DNA from: Aneurinibacillus sp. Ricciae_BoGa-3
GTDB lineage: Bacteria > Bacillota > Bacilli > Aneurinibacillales > Aneurinibacillaceae
NCBI RefSeq assembly: GCF_028421645.1
Contig: NZ_CP116887.1
Location: forward strand, 1,614,001-1,678,000
DNA: 64,000 nucleotides
Direction of reading: 5' to 3'
Shown: piece after piece, positions 25,791 to 34,719 of the stretch
Numbering within the stretch: position 1 is the stretch's first letter
Layout: every line of letters starts with the position of its first letter
Notes under the pieces: model-generated
Told to the model about the DNA's origin: nothing
Database searches by the model: none
What the model saw: only the letters and a program-made list of their open reading frames with translations
Position numbers and translations under genes: made by a program

Positions 25791-25820
25791 ACCTGCCTCC
25801 CCTGGCAGGTTTTATTTTTC
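25791..25820 (+). terminator. Terminator after ydjO-like gene
   Basis: ACCTGCC / GGCAGGT stem with a 6-base loop followed by TTTATTTTT. Confidence 0.85.
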
Positions 25821-25908
25821 TCCCAGGAGGGAACCCTTAAGTTTTCTTTACAGCAAATACACCGTAATAGTACAATACGGAATAGAGTACATAGAAGGAG
25901 AGAAACAA

Positions 25909-26289
25909 ATGGATTGGATTACGGTTATCCTACTTATACTTATTGCCGCTTTTGTTGTTGTGCGACTGCTACCTCCGAAAGGGATTAAAAGAATTTCCAC
26001 TGATGAGCTGCAGGAAGTTACGAAAGACCCGAAAGGAAAGCAGATTATTGACGTTCGGGAGCCTGATGAGTACAGGAGCGGCCACATTCACATGGCGCGC
26101 AATATACCTCTGACACAAATCAATACAGCCGTGAACGGCATTCCGAAAGATAAAGCCACCTACCTAATCTGCGAGAGCGGGTTTCGCGCTACGCAGGCGG
26201 CCCGTGTTCTGCGGAAAAAGGGATTCACGAATATTTACAGTGTGAAGGGCGGCATGAAACAGTGGAAAGGCAAAGTGGTAAAAAAATAA
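25909..26289 (+). CDS. Membrane-anchored rhodanese-like protein
   Basis: 126 residues. One N-terminal membrane helix (residues 3-21, WITVILLILIAAFVVVRLL) precedes a single rhodanese domain with DVREPDEYRSGHI and the active-site loop LICESGFRA, where the cysteine (~residue 89) would carry persulfide. The C-terminal GGMKQWKG is typical. It is close to YqhL-type Bacillales proteins. The domain should face the cytoplasm. The start has GAAGGAGAG upstream and the gene is followed by a 19-bp-arm terminator, so it is monocistronic. Confidence 0.9.
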   Translation: MDWITVILLILIAAFVVVRLLPPKGIKRISTDELQEVTKDPKGKQIIDVREPDEYRSGHIHMARNIPLTQINTAVNGIPKDKATYLICESGFRATQAARVLRKKGFTNIYSVKGGMKQWKGKVVKK

Positions 26290-26290
26290 A

Positions 26291-26337
26291 CAGCAGAAAA
26301 AAGCGCCGGTGGCAGAATCCGGCGCTTTTTTCTGCTG
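26291..26337. terminator. Strong bidirectional terminator with 19-bp perfect arms
   Basis: CAGCAGAAAAAAGCGCCGG pairs perfectly with CCGGCGCTTTTTTCTGCTG across a 9-base loop, just after the rhodanese gene. Confidence 0.95.
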
Positions 26338-26406
26338 TTTAAGACGAGGGCGGGGTATGGAAACACTCTCAACTTTTCATACTAGAAAGTGAAGGAGTGG
26401 TGTAGC

Positions 26407-27561
26407 ATGCTTTCTGTATGGAAAAAAAGAAAGGGCATCATTCAAGGGATGGTTCGGTGCAGCGCTTTTACCAAACAGATGATAGGCCAGATTAAACCCG
26501 GTGAGATACCCGTTATCTCCCATTCAGATATTGATGAAGTGACGGCTCGCTGCTTGATACAGCGCAAAGTAAAGGCTGTAATTAACTGTGCTCCGTCGTT
26601 TACCGGCAATTACTGCACACGTGGGGCCTGTGTGCTGCTGGAGCACAACATTCCGTTATACGAATGCCAGCCTGACGCAAACCTGCTGCTTTGCGTGCAA
26701 ACCGGTGATGATGTAACCATAGAGGGCAACTATCTGTTTGATTCCCAGGGCCGGCAGATTGCCCGTCTGATGCAAGTCACGCTCTATGAGTGGCAGGAAA
26801 AGCAGCGGCTGGCCGAAGAAAAGAAAGAGAGCATCCTGTCGGCATTCATTGACAATACGCTGGAATATGCTTCGCGTGAGAAAGCCTATTTTATAAAACC
26901 GCTCCCAACGCTTCCTCTCAATACGCGGCTAGAAGGCAGAGACGCAGTAGTCGTAGTGCGCGGCATGTATGATTGTGAGGATTTTAAAGCGCTCCGCACC
27001 TATATTCATGATGTCAAACCCGCATTGATCGGAGTGGACGGAGGTGCTGATATTCTGCTGGAAAACGGGCTTAAACCCGATATTATCGTGGGGGATATGG
27101 ATAGTGTATGCGATGATGCTCTTAAGGCTGCAACCGATATCGTTGTGCATGCTTACGTTACTGGAGAGGCGCCGGGTGAACGTCGATTGCGCTCTCTTAA
27201 CCTTCCTTATCATTTGCTTGCGGCGCCAGGCACAAGTGAAGATCTGGGTCTGCTTCTTGCCTATGAGAACAATGCACGTTTAATCGTTAGTATCGGCTCA
27301 CATACCAGCATGATTGATTTCTTGGAAAAGGGCAGGAAGGGAATGGCCAGTACATGTCTCGTGCGCATGAAAATTGGCAGCCGATTGGTAGACGCCCGGG
27401 GAATCAGCCAGTTGTATCCGCCATACTCACATGGCAAACAGCTGATCCGGATGTGGGGAGGCCTGGGATTTCCAGCGCTGCTGACGGCAATGTTCCACCC
27501 GGTATTTCGGCATGGGCTGTCGAGCATATGGGTCCATTTTAAAGGCATGTTTGGCGGGTGA
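26407..27561 (+). CDS. steA: SteA-like putative cytokinetic ring protein
   Basis: 384 residues from the ATG at 26407; GAAGGAG lies 9 bp before it, and an in-frame GTG at 26389 overlaps that site. The middle region (~200-300) resembles the catalytic fold of thiamine pyrophosphokinase: GVDGGADILLENGLKPDIIVGDMDS, with D-rich loops. It is followed by a helical and hydrophobic C-terminus (LIRMWGGLGFPALLTAMF). This is the architecture of actinobacterial and firmicute SteA, linked to cell division and envelope integrity. It starts a three-gene unit with two sugar-transfer-type genes (6-bp gap, then 4-bp overlap). Enzymatic activity is unproven. Confidence 0.8.
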   Translation: MLSVWKKRKGIIQGMVRCSAFTKQMIGQIKPGEIPVISHSDIDEVTARCLIQRKVKAVINCAPSFTGNYCTRGACVLLEHNIPLYECQPDANLLLCVQTGDDVTIEGNYLFDSQGRQIARLMQVTLYEWQEKQRLAEEKKESILSAFIDNTLEYASREKAYFIKPLPTLPLNTRLEGRDAVVVVRGMYDCEDFKALRTYIHDVKPALIGVDGGADILLENGLKPDIIVGDMDSVCDDALKAATDIVVHAYVTGEAPGERRLRSLNLPYHLLAAPGTSEDLGLLLAYENNARLIVSIGSHTSMIDFLEKGRKGMASTCLVRMKIGSRLVDARGISQLYPPYSHGKQLIRMWGGLGFPALLTAMFHPVFRHGLSSIWVHFKGMFGG

Positions 27562-27567
27562 CCGACG

Positions 27568-28254
27568 ATGGCTCAGCGAAGTGCAATAATAATTCCGGCA
27601 TACAACGAGGGTGAGTACCTTCAATCAACCCTGCAGGCTGTCAGGCAGTTTGACGTACCGGGAACGAAGGAAGTTATCGTGATTAACGATGGCAGCTCCG
27701 ATGACACAGCCCGGATCGCGGAATCCTGGGCAGATGCTGTGGTCCATCTTCCGGAAAACCGAGGCAAGGGCTATGCACTGTGGCGCGGGATTCAGGCCGC
27801 AAACGCCGACTTTTTTCTTTTTCTCGATGCCGATTTGGCGGAAACAGCCCGCTATGGCTCTTCATTGCTCGAGGCGCTATACCGCGGGACCACAAAGGAT
27901 CTCGTTATTGCGGCTCTACCCCCGGGCCAAAAAAGCGGGTTTGGCATGGCAAAAAAGACGGCAAGCAGAGCCATCTATCATTTAACTGGCTGGAAAATAG
28001 CGGCTCCATTATCCGGACAACGAGCACTTAGCCGAAAAGCGGTTCAGGCGGTGACCGACTGGGACTGTGGATTTGGTATTGAAGTCGCTATGACGATAGA
28101 CATTGCCCGTGCGGGACTCACTGTGTACGAAGTTTCCTATCCCTTTTCACACAGGGAACGGGGCAAGACGATTGGAGGCTTTTTGCATCGGGGCCGTCAA
28201 TACGCCGCAATCCGCCGTGTGATTCGGCAAAAGCGGCAGGAGGGACGGTTGTGA
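27568..28254 (+). CDS. Family 2 glycosyltransferase
   Basis: 228 residues of GT-A fold: SAIIIPAYNEGEYLQSTL at the N-terminus, VINDGSSDDTARIAE, and the DxD motif FLFLDADLAE. No C-terminal membrane helices are present, so it is shorter than dolichol-phosphate-mannose-synthase-type relatives with membrane tails. The SGQRALSRKAVQAV segment is typical of this small subgroup. It lies 6 bp after steA and overlaps the next gene by 4 bp, so translation is coupled. The donor and acceptor are not deducible. A role in envelope glycan synthesis is inferred from its neighbours. Confidence 0.85.
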   Translation: MAQRSAIIIPAYNEGEYLQSTLQAVRQFDVPGTKEVIVINDGSSDDTARIAESWADAVVHLPENRGKGYALWRGIQAANADFFLFLDADLAETARYGSSLLEALYRGTTKDLVIAALPPGQKSGFGMAKKTASRAIYHLTGWKIAAPLSGQRALSRKAVQAVTDWDCGFGIEVAMTIDIARAGLTVYEVSYPFSHRERGKTIGGFLHRGRQYAAIRRVIRQKRQEGRL

Positions 28255-29078
28255 AGGCAGGGATTTTTGTTGTTTCACTCGTAATTTCGAAGCTGTTAAT
28301 ACACTGCGTCTTCCGCGGGTTTGCGCGCAGGGGGCGCGTAGGCCTTAATTACCGTGAGGAGAAGGTGCCACTGGGATATGGGATTGTTATGCCGTTTGTC
28401 ATACTAGCCGGAACGGTTGCTGCTGCCTCTCCTCTGTTGTTTATACAGTTCGACAGTAGACTGCTTATCATAGCAATGCTGTGCTTATTGGTGGCAGTTG
28501 CCGGCTGGCTGGATGATTACTATGGCAGCAGTTCGGTCAAGGGATTTACAGGCCATTGGCTTGCTTTTTTTAAGGAGCGAAACGTTACGACAGGTGCGGT
28601 TAAGGCAGTAACCGGATTTTTTTGTGCGTTTCTTTCAGCGGTTTTAATAGGGGGAAGTGCCTGGAGTTGTACAGTCAATGTACTTCTTATAGCGTTAAGC
28701 ATCAATGTGATCAATCTGCTTGATCTGAGGCCTGGTCGTGCATTAAAAGGATTCTGGCTGCTGATAGCCATCAGCTATTTCATCGGCGAAGTCCCCCCGG
28801 TATACCAGCCCTTTCTTTTGCTAACGCTGGCCGTCACACTTGCTTCGGCATCCATTGACTTTGCGGGCAGAGCCATGATGGGTGATACCGGCTCAAATAC
28901 CCTGGGATTTGCGGCAGGTGTCCTGCTGGCCAGTTCACTGCCTTTATTCCTCCGCTTGATCCTGTCAATAAGCTTTCTTGCCCTCCATATGTATGCGGAA
29001 TCTGTATCCTTAACCCGTGTTATTGATCAAAACAAATGGCTGCGCACCCTCGATCAGCTTGGCAGGCAGCAAGAATAA
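28251..29078 (+). CDS. MraY/WecA-like polyprenyl-phosphate sugar transferase homolog, diverged
   Basis: 275 residues, about nine hydrophobic helices. Family marks: VAGWLDDYYGSS (the DD pair), a conserved N region NVINLLDLRPGRALKG, and MGDTGSNTLGFAAG. In canonical MraY/WecA the second motif reads as an NxxNxxDGxDGL type; here it is LLDLRPGRALK, so substrate handling may differ or the protein may be non-catalytic. The start is GTG, overlapping the previous stop (GTGA). Co-translation with a GT2 and SteA suggests one envelope function. There is no clear terminator before bkdR. Confidence 0.75.
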   Translation: MKAGIFVVSLVISKLLIHCVFRGFARRGRVGLNYREEKVPLGYGIVMPFVILAGTVAAASPLLFIQFDSRLLIIAMLCLLVAVAGWLDDYYGSSSVKGFTGHWLAFFKERNVTTGAVKAVTGFFCAFLSAVLIGGSAWSCTVNVLLIALSINVINLLDLRPGRALKGFWLLIAISYFIGEVPPVYQPFLLLTLAVTLASASIDFAGRAMMGDTGSNTLGFAAGVLLASSLPLFLRLILSISFLALHMYAESVSLTRVIDQNKWLRTLDQLGRQQE

Positions 29079-29206
29079 GCCTCACAGGTTAAGGAGCCGC
29101 CAGCACCTGCTACTCTATCCCCTGTTTGTCTACGGTTGTCAATCCGAAGTATCTCTGCTTAAATTAAGGGAGAGTCTGCAAATTTTTTCATATGGGAGAG
29201 CAGCGT

Positions 29207-30949
29207 ATGAAGGTTGTAATCGTAGGTGCAGGGCGCGGAGGCACCGTTCTTTTGAAAGTGCTTTCACGCATGGAAAGCATTCAGGTGGTGGGTATAGTGG
29301 ATATCGACGAGCATGCCCCCGGGGTTGAACTGGCAAGGCAATGCGGAATTCCTGTAGCTACCTCCATAGAATCCTTTCTCGCCATTAATTTTTCAGTCAT
29401 CATAGAAGTGACCGGCCGGGACAAGATTCATCAGCATTTAAAAGACAACAAACCAACTGGGGTGGTCGTTATACCGGCCATGATTGCCTCGGTTATCGTA
29501 AAACTAATCGAGGAAAGAGAACAGCTTATTTCTGTGCGGGACAGAAGGCAGCGGGAAATAGACACGATACTTGACTCAACCCACGACAGCCTGCTTCAGG
29601 CGATTATTCATTCATCCAATGACGCGATATCTGTGGTCGATATAAATGGAAACGGGCTGATGATTAACCCGGCCTACACCCGCCTGACCGGCCTATCTGA
29701 ACAGGATGTTATCGGAAAGCCGGCGGACGTTGATATTTCGGAGGGGGAAAGCATGCATTTGCAGGTGCTGCGTACCGGGCGTCCAGTGCGGGGGGTGCCG
29801 CTTAAAGTCGGCCCTCGAAAAAAGGACATCATGGTGAACGTAGCCCCTATTGTAGTGGATGGCGTACTGAAAGGAAGCGTTGGGGTTATTCATGACATAT
29901 CTGAAATTAAAAAACTCACCGATGAGCTTGAACGGGCCCGCAGGCTCATCCGAACGCTCGAAGCAAAATATACGTTTGAGGATATCATCGGCCAGAGCGA
30001 GGGCATGGTTCATGCCATTGAGCAGGGGATAAAAGCTGCCCAGACACCGGCTACCGTGCTGTTGCGCGGAGAATCAGGAACAGGCAAAGAACTGTTTGCC
30101 CATGCTATTCATAACGAAAGCAATCGTCGGTATAATCAGTTCGTGCGCGTTAACTGTGCAGCAATCCCGGAGACGCTTCTCGAGAGCGAACTGTTCGGGT
30201 ATGATGAGGGGGCATTTACCGGCGCGCGCAAAGGCGGCAAGAAAGGATTATTTGAGGAAGCGAGCGGGGGCACCATTTTTCTTGACGAAATAGGGGAATT
30301 ATCAATGAGCACGCAGGCGAAGCTTTTGCGTGTCATTCAGGAAAAAGAAATTGTCAGAATTGGTGGCGGAAAGGCCATTTCGGTTGATGTACGCATTATT
30401 GCAGCAACTCATGTCAATCTCGAGCGCGCAATTCAGACTGGCGAGTTTCGGGAAGACCTCTATTACCGGATCAATGTGCTGCCGATTGTCATTCCGCCGC
30501 TGCGCTACCGTACAGAGGAAGATATTCACCAGCTTGTATACCATCTTCTCCAAAAGTATAATCTTGAATACGGCAGAAACGTGGCAGATATCGATAAAAA
30601 GGCCCTTGAAATGCTAACGCGATACAAATGGCCAGGAAATGTGCGTGAACTTGAGAATGTAATAAGCCGATCCCTTATATCTATGCGGTTTCAGGAGACC
30701 ATCATTTATCCCCGCCATTTACCAGAGCTCAGTATGGCGGATTCTGGGCCGCATACAGCTGACGGTGCTCGCTGGCTCACACACTTGCCAGAAGAGGGCA
30801 GGCCGCTAAATGAAATAATGGAAGAGGTTGAAGCACAGACAATCCATGAGGCCCTTACAAGGTGTAACGGGAATAAGACCCAGGCGGCGAAGCAGTTGGG
30901 ATTGTCAATTAGAAACCTTTACTATAAAATTGAGAAATACCAATTGTGA
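29207..30949 (+). CDS. bkdR: Sigma-54-dependent activator BkdR with Rossmann-like sensor domain
   Basis: 580 residues from the ATG at 29207 (GGGAG 7 bp upstream; the ATG at 29192 overlaps that site). Order: a Rossmann-like N-terminus ([17 protein letters not shown], ~3-105), a PAS domain (~125-240, [21 protein letters not shown]), and the AAA+ sigma-54 domain with Walker A GESGTGKE (~287), GAFTGA (~335) and the Walker B region FLDEIGEL. A Fis-type HTH lies at the C-terminus ([20 protein letters not shown]). GAFTGA contacts sigma-54. It lies just upstream of the bkd operon and its -24/-12 promoter, as in B. subtilis. A cre-like box lies in its first codons. Confidence 0.93.
   Translation: MKVVIVGAGRGGTVLLKVLSRMESIQVVGIVDIDEHAPGVELARQCGIPVATSIESFLAINFSVIIEVTGRDKIHQHLKDNKPTGVVVIPAMIASVIVKLIEEREQLISVRDRRQREIDTILDSTHDSLLQAIIHSSNDAISVVDINGNGLMINPAYTRLTGLSEQDVIGKPADVDISEGESMHLQVLRTGRPVRGVPLKVGPRKKDIMVNVAPIVVDGVLKGSVGVIHDISEIKKLTDELERARRLIRTLEAKYTFEDIIGQSEGMVHAIEQGIKAAQTPATVLLRGESGTGKELFAHAIHNESNRRYNQFVRVNCAAIPETLLESELFGYDEGAFTGARKGGKKGLFEEASGGTIFLDEIGELSMSTQAKLLRVIQEKEIVRIGGGKAISVDVRIIAATHVNLERAIQTGEFREDLYYRINVLPIVIPPLRYRTEEDIHQLVYHLLQKYNLEYGRNVADIDKKALEMLTRYKWPGNVRELENVISRSLISMRFQETIIYPRHLPELSMADSGPHTADGARWLTHLPEEGRPLNEIMEEVEAQTIHEALTRCNGNKTQAAKQLGLSIRNLYYKIEKYQL
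29253..29266 (+). promoter_or_regulatory. cre-like (CcpA) site in the bkdR coding start
   Basis: TGAAAGTGCTTTCA matches the catabolite-responsive element consensus TGWAARCGYTWNCW at all but one position. It lies 46 bp into bkdR. It could act as a roadblock to transcription, or be chance in coding sequence. Confidence 0.4.
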
Positions 30950-30979
30950 ATAGGAATGCATGCAAAAAATTTCTTATTG

Positions 30980-30993
30980 TGCAACAACTTGCA
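30980..30993. promoter_or_regulatory. Dyad TGCAA-CAAC-TTGCA, candidate BkdR upstream activating site
   Basis: A perfect 5-bp dyad about 75-90 bp upstream of the -24/-12 promoter, in the usual range for an enhancer-binding protein. No related second copy is obvious apart from TGCATGCA at 30957-30964. Confidence 0.4.
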
Positions 30994-31068
30994 GTACTTT
31001 CTATTCCCTTGATAACCTTTTTTCTTCTGAAGTAGCGAAAAACAAAGAAAGCGGTTTCATATCGTTTG

Positions 31069-31085
31069 TGGCATCCCTTTTGCAT
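31069..31085 (+). promoter_or_regulatory. Sigma-54 (-24/-12) promoter of the bkd operon
   Basis: TGGCATCCCTTTTGCAT has the GG and GC dinucleotides separated by exactly 10 bases, which is the strict -24/-12 spacing (consensus TGGCACG-N4-TTGCW). It lies about 60 bp upstream of the bcd start codon and just after the gene for a sigma-54 activator. Confidence 0.85.
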
Positions 31086-31142
31086 AACCCAATAGTTGAA
31101 AGATGTTTTTCACTAATGGTTGCTTACAGGAGGCTTTAAACG

Positions 31143-32237
31143 ATGAAAATCTTTGATTATCTGAGGGAATATGATTACGAACAGTTGGTTTTTTGCCAGG
31201 ATGAAAATTCCGGACTTAAAGCGATAATTGCTATTCACGATACAACACTTGGACCGGCGCTCGGTGGTACACGGATGTGGACATATGAAACCGAGGACGA
31301 TGCGATTGTGGATGCCCTGCGCCTGGCCCGCGGCATGACTTATAAAGCAGCGGGGGCAGGGCTTAATCTTGGAGGAGGCAAAGCGGTTATTATCGGAGAC
31401 CCAAAGCGAGATAAAAGCGAGGCACTGTTCCGTGCATTTGGCCGCTTCATTCAAGGTTTAAGCGGAAGGTATATTACTGCTGAAGATGTAGGCACAACCG
31501 TAGCGGATATGGATTTAATCCACATGGAAACAGAGTATGTCACAGGGGTATCTCCCGCCTTCGGGAGCAGCGGAAACCCGTCTCCTGTTACGGCATACGG
31601 CGTTTACCGCGGCATGAAGGCAGCAGCTAAAGAAGCATTTGGCACGGATGATCTTGCCGGAAAGACGATTGCGGTACAGGGTGTGGGCAATGTCGCCTAC
31701 AATCTTTGCCGGCACTTGCATGAAGAAGGTGCTTCGTTAATTGTTACAGATATTAACAAAGAAAACGTAAAGCGTGCAGTTCACGAATTTGGCGCCAAAC
31801 CAGTCGAGCCATCTGAAATTATCAGCCAGGCGTGTGATATTTTCTCACCATGCGCTCTTGGTGCTATAATTAATGATGATTCCATACCTAGGCTTAAAGC
31901 CCGCGTTATTGCAGGAGCTGCAAATAACCAGCTTAAGGAAGAACGCCATGGGGATGCCATTCAGGAAATGGGTATCGTTTATGCGCCTGATTACATTATT
32001 AATGCTGGCGGTCTAATTAACGTGGCGGATGAGCTGCAGGGGTACAATCGGGAACGGGCAATGAAGAAAGTTGAGACGATTTACGATAACATCCAGAAGG
32101 TACTCAAAATCTCCAAGCGAGACAACATTCCTGCGTATCGGGCAGCGGACAGGATGTGTGAAGAGCGGATTGAACGAGTCCGCAAGTCCCGTAATATGTT
32201 TCTGCCAGACGAAAAAGATGAGTTAGTACGGATTTAG
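31143..32237 (+). CDS. bcd: Leucine (branched-chain amino acid) dehydrogenase
   Basis: 364 residues, normal for Leu/Val/Phe dehydrogenases. The catalytic lysine lies in [13 protein letters not shown] (K80), and the substrate-side [11 protein letters not shown] and the NAD-binding [14 protein letters not shown] are clear. The enzyme oxidatively deaminates leucine, isoleucine and valine to 2-keto acids in the cytoplasm, feeding the keto-acid dehydrogenase encoded next. The start ATG has AGGAGG ~10 bp upstream. It is first in the sigma-54 operon. B. subtilis has ptb before it and buk after it; neither is present here, so acyl-CoAs are more likely used for fatty acids or oxidised than converted to acyl phosphates. 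Confidence 0.95.
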   Translation: MKIFDYLREYDYEQLVFCQDENSGLKAIIAIHDTTLGPALGGTRMWTYETEDDAIVDALRLARGMTYKAAGAGLNLGGGKAVIIGDPKRDKSEALFRAFGRFIQGLSGRYITAEDVGTTVADMDLIHMETEYVTGVSPAFGSSGNPSPVTAYGVYRGMKAAAKEAFGTDDLAGKTIAVQGVGNVAYNLCRHLHEEGASLIVTDINKENVKRAVHEFGAKPVEPSEIISQACDIFSPCALGAIINDDSIPRLKARVIAGAANNQLKEERHGDAIQEMGIVYAPDYIINAGGLINVADELQGYNRERAMKKVETIYDNIQKVLKISKRDNIPAYRAADRMCEERIERVRKSRNMFLPDEKDELVRI

Positions 32238-32259
32238 CATAAATAATTGAGGTGGCTTT

Positions 32260-33681
32260 ATGTCAAATGAATATGATGTTGTCATTCTCGGTGGCGGTAC
32301 CGGCGGCTATGTCGCCGCCATCCGCGCTTCGCAGCTGGGAATGAAGGTGGCAATAGTTGAAAAAGACAAATTGGGCGGAACCTGTCTCCACCGGGGCTGC
32401 ATTCCGAGTAAGGCCCTTCTCCGCAGCGCGGAAGTGTACCATACGCTCAAAAATAGCGAAGAATACGGCATAACTGCGGTTGATATCGGGATTAATTTCA
32501 CCCGCATGCAGGAGCGCAAGCAAAAGATAGTTGACCAGCTGCATAAAGGCGTTCAGCACCTTATGAAAAGCGGGAAAATAGATATATACGAGGGAACCGG
32601 GCGCATTATGGGCCCATCCATTTTTTCGCCTCAGGCAGGAGCCATCAATATCGAATATCCAAATGGGGATTCCGAAATCGTTGTTCCCAAATTTGTTCTG
32701 ATTGCTACAGGTTCCCGTCCTCGCTTACTTCCCGGCTTAGAAGTGGATGGCACAGTGGTCATTACAAGCGACGAAGCACTTCAGCTGGCCCAACTGCCTT
32801 CCTCTGTTGTTATTGTGGGAGGAGGTGTCATCGGGATCGAATGGGCTTCCTTGCTCGCAGATCTCGGGGTTAAGGTGGAAGTCGTTGAATTTGCAGACCG
32901 TATACTGCCGCTGGAGGATGAGGAAGTCAGCAAAGAAATGGCGCGCTTGCTAAAGAAACGCAAGATTACATTACATACATCCGCCCAGGTGCTGCCGGAA
33001 ACGCTGCAGCGTGGCGAGCGGTCATTTACCATTAAAGCGATGCAGAACGGCAAAGAAATTATGCTGTCCGGAGAAAAACTGTTTGTTTCGGTTGGGCGGC
33101 AGGCGAACATTGAAGATATCGGGTTAAATAATGTTGAAGCAGAAATTGACCGTGGCGTCATTAAAGTTAACCCGATGTATCAGACAGGCGAATCGCATAT
33201 TTATGCGATTGGGGATGTAATCGGCGGCCTGCAGCTGGCTCACGTTGCATCCCATGAAGGCATAACGGCCATTGAGCATATGGCTGGCAGGCAGCCTGAG
33301 CCGATCAATTATACAATGGTTGCAAAATGCACATACAGCCGCCCGGAAGTTGCGAATGTCGGGTTAACCGAGGCCGAAGCGAAAGAAAAGGGCTATAAAG
33401 TAAAGGTTGGAAAGTTCAACTTCCGTGCCATTGGTAAAGCGCTCGTGTTTGGTGAGCATGACGGCTTTGTTAAGCTCGTGGTAGATGAAGAGACCGATGA
33501 TCTGCTTGGCGTACACATGATTGGACCGCATGTTACCGATTTAATTTCAGAAGGGGCACTGGCGCGCGTACTTGACGCAACCCCATGGGAGTTGGCGCAT
33601 ACGATCCATCCGCACCCCACCCTGTCGGAGATCATCGGCGAAGCGGCACTCGCCGTAGACGGCAAAGCCATTCACTCGTAA
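32260..33681 (+). CDS. lpdV: Dihydrolipoyl dehydrogenase (E3) of branched-chain keto-acid dehydrogenase
   Basis: 473 residues. FAD-binding GGGTGGYVAAIRA at the N-terminus, the redox disulfide in GGTCLHRGCIPSK (C42 and C47), a second Rossmann motif VIVGGGVIGIEWAS, and the C-terminal HTIHPHPTLSE with the catalytic His-Glu pair. It reoxidises dihydrolipoyl groups on the E2 subunit using NAD. It lies 22 bp after bcd and 34 bp before the E1 alpha gene. The adjacency to bkdAA/AB/B identifies it as the dedicated E3 rather than the pyruvate dehydrogenase one. Confidence 0.95.
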   Translation: MSNEYDVVILGGGTGGYVAAIRASQLGMKVAIVEKDKLGGTCLHRGCIPSKALLRSAEVYHTLKNSEEYGITAVDIGINFTRMQERKQKIVDQLHKGVQHLMKSGKIDIYEGTGRIMGPSIFSPQAGAINIEYPNGDSEIVVPKFVLIATGSRPRLLPGLEVDGTVVITSDEALQLAQLPSSVVIVGGGVIGIEWASLLADLGVKVEVVEFADRILPLEDEEVSKEMARLLKKRKITLHTSAQVLPETLQRGERSFTIKAMQNGKEIMLSGEKLFVSVGRQANIEDIGLNNVEAEIDRGVIKVNPMYQTGESHIYAIGDVIGGLQLAHVASHEGITAIEHMAGRQPEPINYTMVAKCTYSRPEVANVGLTEAEAKEKGYKVKVGKFNFRAIGKALVFGEHDGFVKLVVDEETDDLLGVHMIGPHVTDLISEGALARVLDATPWELAHTIHPHPTLSEIIGEAALAVDGKAIHS

Positions 33682-33715
33682 AATAAACACGGCGAAGTAT
33701 AAAGGAGGAGTTTTC

Positions 33716-34708
33716 ATGGCGGAAAATCGCCACCAGCCAGTGGGTCTTAGCGATCAGCAGGTTTTGGATATGTACGCGATTATGCTGCTTGCCCGCAAAG
33801 CGGATGAGCGGATGTGGCTTTTAAATCGTGCGGGAAAAATCCCGTTTGTTATTTCATGCCAAGGGCAGGAAGCTGCTCAGGTCGGGGCAGCCTTTGCTTT
33901 TGACAGGAAGAATGATTATGCATGCCCGTATTACCGGGATATGGGTTTTGTAATGGCTTTTGGCATGACAGCCCGCGATATGATGTTGTCGGCGTTTGCC
34001 AAGGCAGAAGACCCGAACAGCGGCGGACGCCAGATGCCGGGTCATTTTGGCAGCCGGAAACATAACATCCTGTCGGGGTCGAGCCCGGTTACCACGCAGG
34101 TACCACACGCAGTTGGTCTGGCACTCGCTGGCAGGATGGACGGAAAAAATTCGGTTGTCTTCACATCATTCGGGGAGGGATCCAGCAACCAGGGCGACTT
34201 CCACGAGGGCGCGAATTTTGCAGGCGTGCATAAACTGCCGGTTGTTTTTTTCTGCGAAAACAATAAATATGCGATTTCTGTACCGCTGTCTAAGCAGATT
34301 GCCTGCGAAACTGTGGCAGACAGAGCAATCGGCTATGGTTTCCCAGGCGTTAGCATTGACGGAAACGACCCGCTGGAGGTTTATAAAGCGACGAAAGAAG
34401 CGGTGGACCGGGCTCGCCACGGCGAAGGTCCGACCTTAATTGAGGCAGTCACCTACCGCCTGGTGCCGCATTCCAGTGACGATGATGACCGTGCCTACCG
34501 CTCGCGTGAAGAGGTAGCGGAAGCAAAAAGCAAAGATCCGATTATCCGCTTTAAAAGTTACTTAACGGAGGTTGGGCTGCTTACAGAGGAATTGGATAAA
34601 GAAATCAATGATAAAGCAGCGCGGGAAGTGGATGAAGCGACTGAATACGCGGAAAACGCACCTTACCCGCAGCCAGAATCCGCACTGCTCCATGTATATG
34701 GGGAATAG
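33716..34708 (+). CDS. bkdAA: Branched-chain 2-keto-acid dehydrogenase E1 alpha subunit
   Basis: 330 residues. The thiamine diphosphate motif is present as GEGSSNQGDFHEGANFA with N in the NNKYA segment, and the phosphorylation-loop-like region YRLVPHSSDDDDRAYRS is typical of E1 alpha. GQEAAQVGAAFAF near the N-terminus and DYACPYYRDMGF form the substrate pocket. It works as an alpha2beta2 tetramer with the next gene, decarboxylating the keto acids of Val, Leu and Ile. AAAGGAGGAG lies ~6 bp before the ATG. The gap to the beta gene is 11 bp. Confidence 0.95.
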   Translation: MAENRHQPVGLSDQQVLDMYAIMLLARKADERMWLLNRAGKIPFVISCQGQEAAQVGAAFAFDRKNDYACPYYRDMGFVMAFGMTARDMMLSAFAKAEDPNSGGRQMPGHFGSRKHNILSGSSPVTTQVPHAVGLALAGRMDGKNSVVFTSFGEGSSNQGDFHEGANFAGVHKLPVVFFCENNKYAISVPLSKQIACETVADRAIGYGFPGVSIDGNDPLEVYKATKEAVDRARHGEGPTLIEAVTYRLVPHSSDDDDRAYRSREEVAEAKSKDPIIRFKSYLTEVGLLTEELDKEINDKAAREVDEATEYAENAPYPQPESALLHVYGE

Positions 34709-34719
34709 GGGGGACTACT

